From positions 1 to 6,885 of the forward strand of contig CALFYA010000347.1 in NCBI GenBank assembly GCA_937952925.1: DNA of 6,885 nt, read 5' to 3'. Below the pieces are notes generated by a model, which was not told where the DNA came from, did not search any database, and worked only from the letters and a program-made list of their open reading frames with translations. The stretch is from an uncultured Moraxellaceae bacterium. GTDB lineage: Bacteria; Pseudomonadota; Gammaproteobacteria; Pseudomonadales; Moraxellaceae. Positions 3,485 to 6,885 of this stretch are shown here, one piece after another. Every line of letters starts with the position of its first letter. Position 1 is the first letter of the stretch. The position numbers were made by a program, and so were the translations under genes.

Positions 3485-6196
3485 TTAAGCCGTCAGTTTA
3501 AAAATAGACTTGCCTGCATCCACAAACTTTTGTTTCTCGCCTTCATCTTTAAACGGAGCTTCTCCTTCACCAATTTTATACAGCGCGGCCATAGGGACAG
3601 CAATCAGCAGACAAATCAAATCATTCACGCTCAATTCATCCCCAGAGATTTTTTTATACAAATAGGAAAAGAACGGAATGCTAATTTCTGCGTTTAAGAT
3701 TTTCTCGACACTACGCACAGCGACCTCCAAAATCTCAAAAATCAGATCAATGATTTCCTGCGCAATAGCAACCCCAAGCTCCAGTAAGGTCAACACCAGA
3801 TATTCCAAAAAATCACCGATTTTCATCTTGCTATTGATCACATCCATAAACTTGCCCGACAAGTCTGAGAATGCTGCCATCAGCTGCTGCCCCAACACCT
3901 CAAAATGTTGGGCAAGCCGTGTTGATGCAGACGACAGCGACGTCAATGTGGCACTCGGAATCGCTGAGACGACTTGTTGCTGGGTCTGCGAATGGGTGAT
4001 GTGAGATTTTTTGGTGCCCATCCAGTTTGCACGCGGATCGATTTTTTCGCTCTTTTGGTTGCCAGCCTGTCGCTCACCAAAATTTTGATCATCCAATTGT
4101 TTAAGTGAGATGTCCCGTTTAATATCTTCGAGCTTGTCTTTGACTTCCTCAAAATAATCATAGGTCTTTTGTTTGACATGACCAATCTCATCGGCAAGAC
4201 CCAAGATAATATTGGAAAAATGTTGTTTCATCACACGTTTGGTGTGCAGGATATCCTCCCAATTAAACAAAAACGCGAGATATTCAAAGACATTTTTAAA
4301 GAAGACTTTGACTTTTTCCCAGACGCGCTCCAAGAAATGAAACACATCTGAGACGGCTTGCGAAACCCATTCAAACACCTCACCTGCAATTTTAATGACA
4401 AATTTCACGCCATCTTTCACGGTTTCCACAATAAAATCGGCAGCCTCTACAAAGCCTTTTTTGATCGCATGCCACACATCCCCAAACGCATTGCCAATCG
4501 AACTGAGGCCAAACGTCTCTTGTGGCAGGGATGCCGCCAACAGACTCGGATGAGCCGCCACGCTAGGCTGTTGATCGAGTTGGTCAATATGTGCATAGGC
4601 TTGGTGGGTCGCCTTGACCATCTGCTCCAAATCTTGATCACTGACACTATGCGGATCAATCAGTGGTTCACCGTTGGGCAATTTGGCATTCTTGAGGGTG
4701 GTCTGATCCCCAAACTTGAGTTTAATTTCGGTTTTGAGTTGACGCGCAGGATCAATGGTGACTTTACTGGGTAGAAAGTCAGCTTCAATATACAGATTCG
4801 ATGCAGCCACACTGTTGGTTGGATACACAATATTAATATAATCATCTTCTATAGTGGCTTCGTAGTATTGCTGCAAGCCAATCGCAACTTTTTTGCCGCC
4901 AATATACACCAAGAGATTGGCTTCAGCAGACACTCTTACCTTCTCACCGTGAAAAGATCGCATCGATGGATCAGATTTAAACTGGACATTAATCGTGAAG
5001 GTTTCGAGTGTGTTGAGCTTTTCGAGATCTTGCACCACTACAGGATGCTCATGCCAGCTGGTCGTCTGTTCATCTTGCCAGAAATGGATTAGTGAGTCGT
5101 TGTTTTCATGATTGCCAAGAAGAAATAATTGATTGCCAAAAGCATTGCCTTTGATGCTTGAAAACTCCTCAATCGCTGCTTGCATCTGTAAAGGTGCTGT
5201 CCATTTTTGCGTATAATGCTGCTGAGCAGATTCATAAAATTTATTGGTCAGATAATATAAGCCGGTGTGTTGATCTTTCTCACCAATCGTCCAAATGGTT
5301 GCTGTATCTTGATTGGAAGAGACTTCAATTTTAGAAAATATCACCCCTTGACCACTAGCACAGACAGTCGATTTGGTGGGTTGACTGTTTCCATCTTCCA
5401 TGACGTATGTAAAGATCCCATCGCCGGCAAGATATAACTGATCATTGCCATCATGATCGTCGATTAGGGTAAAACGACGAATATCGGGGCAGGGCTTAAA
5501 CCGATACAGGCAGACTTCGCCAGCTTCTTGATCAGGGAAGCTTTGAAAGATCATGGTATTTTCGCCTTGCATGCGGTACAGCAAAAAGACGCCAAAATCA
5601 TAATCAAACTGTCCAACCTCAAGTTGGATGACCTTGGCGGTATTCTCCGGCAGGGTATATTCTTGTGGTGTCTCACCATATCTAAAATACTGATACGTCG
5701 CATCGTGATGGCGGTATTCAGTGCTAAACAACAACCCTTGTTGATTCATGGAAATATGATCAATCTGTTTGTCTGTATTGTTGATTTTGATCTGATTCCA
5801 GCGCAGATCTTGCGTCCACTGCAACGGGTCAATCTTGGAGAGTTGCAGATCGTTGCTGAGTAATAATTGACTTTTGCCCTGATTGATTCGTGAGTAGGCA
5901 ATCTTGAGACGATTATTCACCGCATCATGATAAAGGTCAAAAGCGCACACCTTGAGCTGTGCAGGAGACAACTCTTGCAGACTCCATCCTGAGTGGGTGT
6001 TGTTGACTTGGGTAATGGCACACAGTCGATTGTCAGTATTGATAAACAGCAGCAGGGCAAGGTCTTGGTGGTATTTGATCGCCTTTAAGCCTTGTAGCGC
6101 ACTGATGGTGGATTCGGAGAAAAAATTCTCCATCAATTCGCCGTGATACTCGACCGTGATCTGATCATTGAGGTTTGGTTTAAAATCTTGTTGCAT
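3485..6196 (-). CDS. Large uncharacterised protein: beta-rich N-terminus, amphipathic-helical C-terminus
   Basis: A 903-residue protein without signal peptide. Residues about 35-385 are beta-rich, with blades recurring as short hydrophobic strands and turns (LALLLFINTDNRLCAI, DQLYLAGDGIFTYV, NQLFLLGNHENND), which fits a propeller-like fold. Residues about 397-475 look like one beta-sandwich (VRVSAEANLLVYIGGKKVAI, then YYEATIEDDYINIVYPT). Residues 568-695 are long amphipathic helices (FGDVWHAIKKGFVEAADFIV, then VKVFFKNVFEYLAFLFNWED). A polar linker (about 700-745) leads to a second helical part (791-835, rich in Leu, Ile and Glu) and a near-membrane segment at 859-874 (DLICLLIAVPMAALYK). From memory, the NWEDIL...TKRV block and the CLLIAVP...YKI ending occur in large uncharacterised proteins of fungi and some bacteria. 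That is recall, not a search. No catalytic motif is evident. Membrane insertion or lipid binding by the helices is plausible but unproven. Confidence 0.9.
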   Translation of the reverse strand: MQQDFKPNLNDQITVEYHGELMENFFSESTISALQGLKAIKYHQDLALLLFINTDNRLCAITQVNNTHSGWSLQELSPAQLKVCAFDLYHDAVNNRLKIAYSRINQGKSQLLLSNDLQLSKIDPLQWTQDLRWNQIKINNTDKQIDHISMNQQGLLFSTEYRHHDATYQYFRYGETPQEYTLPENTAKVIQLEVGQFDYDFGVFLLYRMQGENTMIFQSFPDQEAGEVCLYRFKPCPDIRRFTLIDDHDGNDQLYLAGDGIFTYVMEDGNSQPTKSTVCASGQGVIFSKIEVSSNQDTATIWTIGEKDQHTGLYYLTNKFYESAQQHYTQKWTAPLQMQAAIEEFSSIKGNAFGNQLFLLGNHENNDSLIHFWQDEQTTSWHEHPVVVQDLEKLNTLETFTINVQFKSDPSMRSFHGEKVRVSAEANLLVYIGGKKVAIGLQQYYEATIEDDYINIVYPTNSVAASNLYIEADFLPSKVTIDPARQLKTEIKLKFGDQTTLKNAKLPNGEPLIDPHSVSDQDLEQMVKATHQAYAHIDQLDQQPSVAAHPSLLAASLPQETFGLSSIGNAFGDVWHAIKKGFVEAADFIVETVKDGVKFVIKIAGEVFEWVSQAVSDVFHFLERVWEKVKVFFKNVFEYLAFLFNWEDILHTKRVMKQHFSNIILGLADEIGHVKQKTYDYFEEVKDKLEDIKRDISLKQLDDQNFGERQAGNQKSEKIDPRANWMGTKKSHITHSQTQQQVVSAIPSATLTSLSSASTRLAQHFEVLGQQLMAAFSDLSGKFMDVINSKMKIGDFLEYLVLTLLELGVAIAQEIIDLIFEILEVAVRSVEKILNAEISIPFFSYLYKKISGDELSVNDLICLLIAVPMAALYKIGEGEAPFKDEGEKQKFVDAGKSIFKLTA

Positions 6197-6204
6197 GATG
6201 TGGA

Positions 6205-6209
6205 CTTCC
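6205..6209 (-). promoter_or_regulatory. Ribosome binding site of the 903-residue protein
   Basis: On the - strand GGAAG lies 8 bases before the ATG at 6196, within the 37-base stretch (6197-6233) after the previous stop codon. It supports this start. Confidence 0.55.
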
Positions 6210-6233
6210 GATGTCTTGAGTCAAATGTGTGGG

Positions 6234-6885
6234 TTATTGCGCAACCGTTCCATAACTGGTGTCAAACAAGAGTATGGCGTTTTGGTTGGCACTATCACTC
6301 AAAATGCGTACATTTTTGTAGGTGTATACCGATGAGACGGGCAGGATCACCTTATTATCCAGTTTCTCAAGTTGCTGGATATTCAACGCTTGTCCAATAT
6401 TATCAATATGCACCAAATTATTGATGTTTTTGCCGATGTCCAATTCAATGGTGAGCAATGTGCTGAGCATCGATGCAATGGCTTTATTGAGATTATCCCA
6501 TACCTCATCCAAGCCATTTTTATAGCGAGGAGTAGATGATCTAAATCCCAGCTTAAAGGCTTGGGCATAATTGACCCGAAGATCGAGTTTACCGCTGGCA
6601 CCTGCGGTGAGTGTGACCAACAACTGGCCTTCATGACCCTCAGGAGCACAGTTTGCCTTGCCACTCGTTGAGACATCCCAATCGACACCAACAGTTCCAA
6701 ACATCTGTTCGATCTCTTGATGCACAGAAGCTTCAGATTTGATCGCATACACAATATCGACCCCATTGCTGCTGCTATTATTGCGTATGCCTTGATAAAC
6801 CAAATCCATTCGACCTGAAACATTATGCAGCTTGGATTCAAAGTTGAAGTGCAACACCCTATGAATTAAGGTGTTGCCATGACCT
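6234..6885 (-). CDS. Soluble protein of unknown function, first visible gene of the operon (5' end uncertain)
   Basis: At least 207 residues, ending SYGTVAQ just upstream of the 903-residue gene. I do not recognise it. The N-terminal half alternates short strands (GRMDLVYQG, VDIVYAIKS, GQLLVTLTAGASGKLDLRVN). The middle has helix-forming sequence (LDEVWDNLNKAIASMLSTLL), and the end returns to strands (KVILPVSSVYTYKNVRIL, NAILLFDTSYG). No signal peptide or membrane segment is visible. The GTG at 6857 is the first conventional start in frame, but it has no spaced ribosome binding site. The frame also stays open to the window edge (reading GHGNTLIHR before it), so the gene probably begins upstream. 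An ATG at 6880 is one base out of frame and stops after four codons. The short spacing suggests it acts together with the next protein, perhaps as a partner or chaperone, which is inference. Confidence 0.75.
   Translation of the reverse strand, partial: GHGNTLIHRVLHFNFESKLHNVSGRMDLVYQGIRNNSSSNGVDIVYAIKSEASVHQEIEQMFGTVGVDWDVSTSGKANCAPEGHEGQLLVTLTAGASGKLDLRVNYAQAFKLGFRSSTPRYKNGLDEVWDNLNKAIASMLSTLLTIELDIGKNINNLVHIDNIGQALNIQQLEKLDNKVILPVSSVYTYKNVRILSDSANQNAILLFDTSYGTVAQ
6851..6877. repeat. 8-bp perfect inverted repeat at the right edge
   Basis: GCAACACC (6851-6858) and GGTGTTGC (6870-6877) are exact reverse complements with an 11-base loop. The stem covers the candidate GTG start at 6857 of the - strand gene and the out-of-frame ATG context. 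It could occlude translation initiation or be incidental to coding sequence. Confidence 0.4.

Noticed and set aside
4358..4774. + strand open frame of 138 codons
   Set aside because: It lies wholly antisense to the 903-residue gene, whose frame shows clear protein structure. The + frame has an unstructured, Arg- and His-heavy shadow composition.

Overview
The window looks like a piece of gammaproteobacterial chromosome. The lipid-related genes and the mid-range base composition would suit Moraxellaceae, but that placement is only an impression. It splits into two blocks that converge on a gene-poor stretch at about 2501-2883.

The left block is on the + strand. It holds the 3' end of an AidB-type acyl-CoA dehydrogenase (to 545), a PaaX-family repressor (607-1503) and an integral-membrane fatty acid desaturase (1493-2500). 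The last two overlap by 11 bases and are probably co-transcribed. Together they suggest an acyl-CoA or fatty-acid module under a local repressor that senses an acyl-CoA-type ligand. Lines sampled by eye are about 50-53% GC, with one pure-AT patch inside the desaturase.

The convergent region (2501-2883) holds five things. A 20-bp perfect AT palindrome straddles the desaturase stop codon and shares a 17-bp word with the desaturase coding sequence. A start-less Cys-rich reading frame runs to 2718. A single unit closely resembles a type I-C CRISPR repeat (2726-2757), with no array and no cas genes. A second ATTGAAAC tag lies exactly 65 bp upstream, which is one I-C repeat-plus-spacer period. Last is a good intrinsic terminator for the - strand operon (2811-2847).

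The right block is on the - strand and reads right to left. It holds a soluble protein of unknown function, open to the window edge (to 6234), then a 903-residue protein (6196-3485), then a 194-residue membrane protein (3468-2884). Gaps are 36 and 16 bases, clear ribosome binding sites precede the second and third genes, and one terminator ends the run, so this is one operon. The 903-residue protein has a beta-rich N-terminal half and long amphipathic helices in its C-terminal half. It resembles a family of large uncharacterised proteins I recall from fungi and some bacteria. Base composition is patchier and often more AT-rich than in the left block, so the operon may have been acquired. No gene in it can be given a function from sequence alone. 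An effector plus membrane partner is a reasonable but unproven reading.

The items most worth following up are the 903-residue protein with its operon, and the lone CRISPR-like repeat beyond the operon's terminator.
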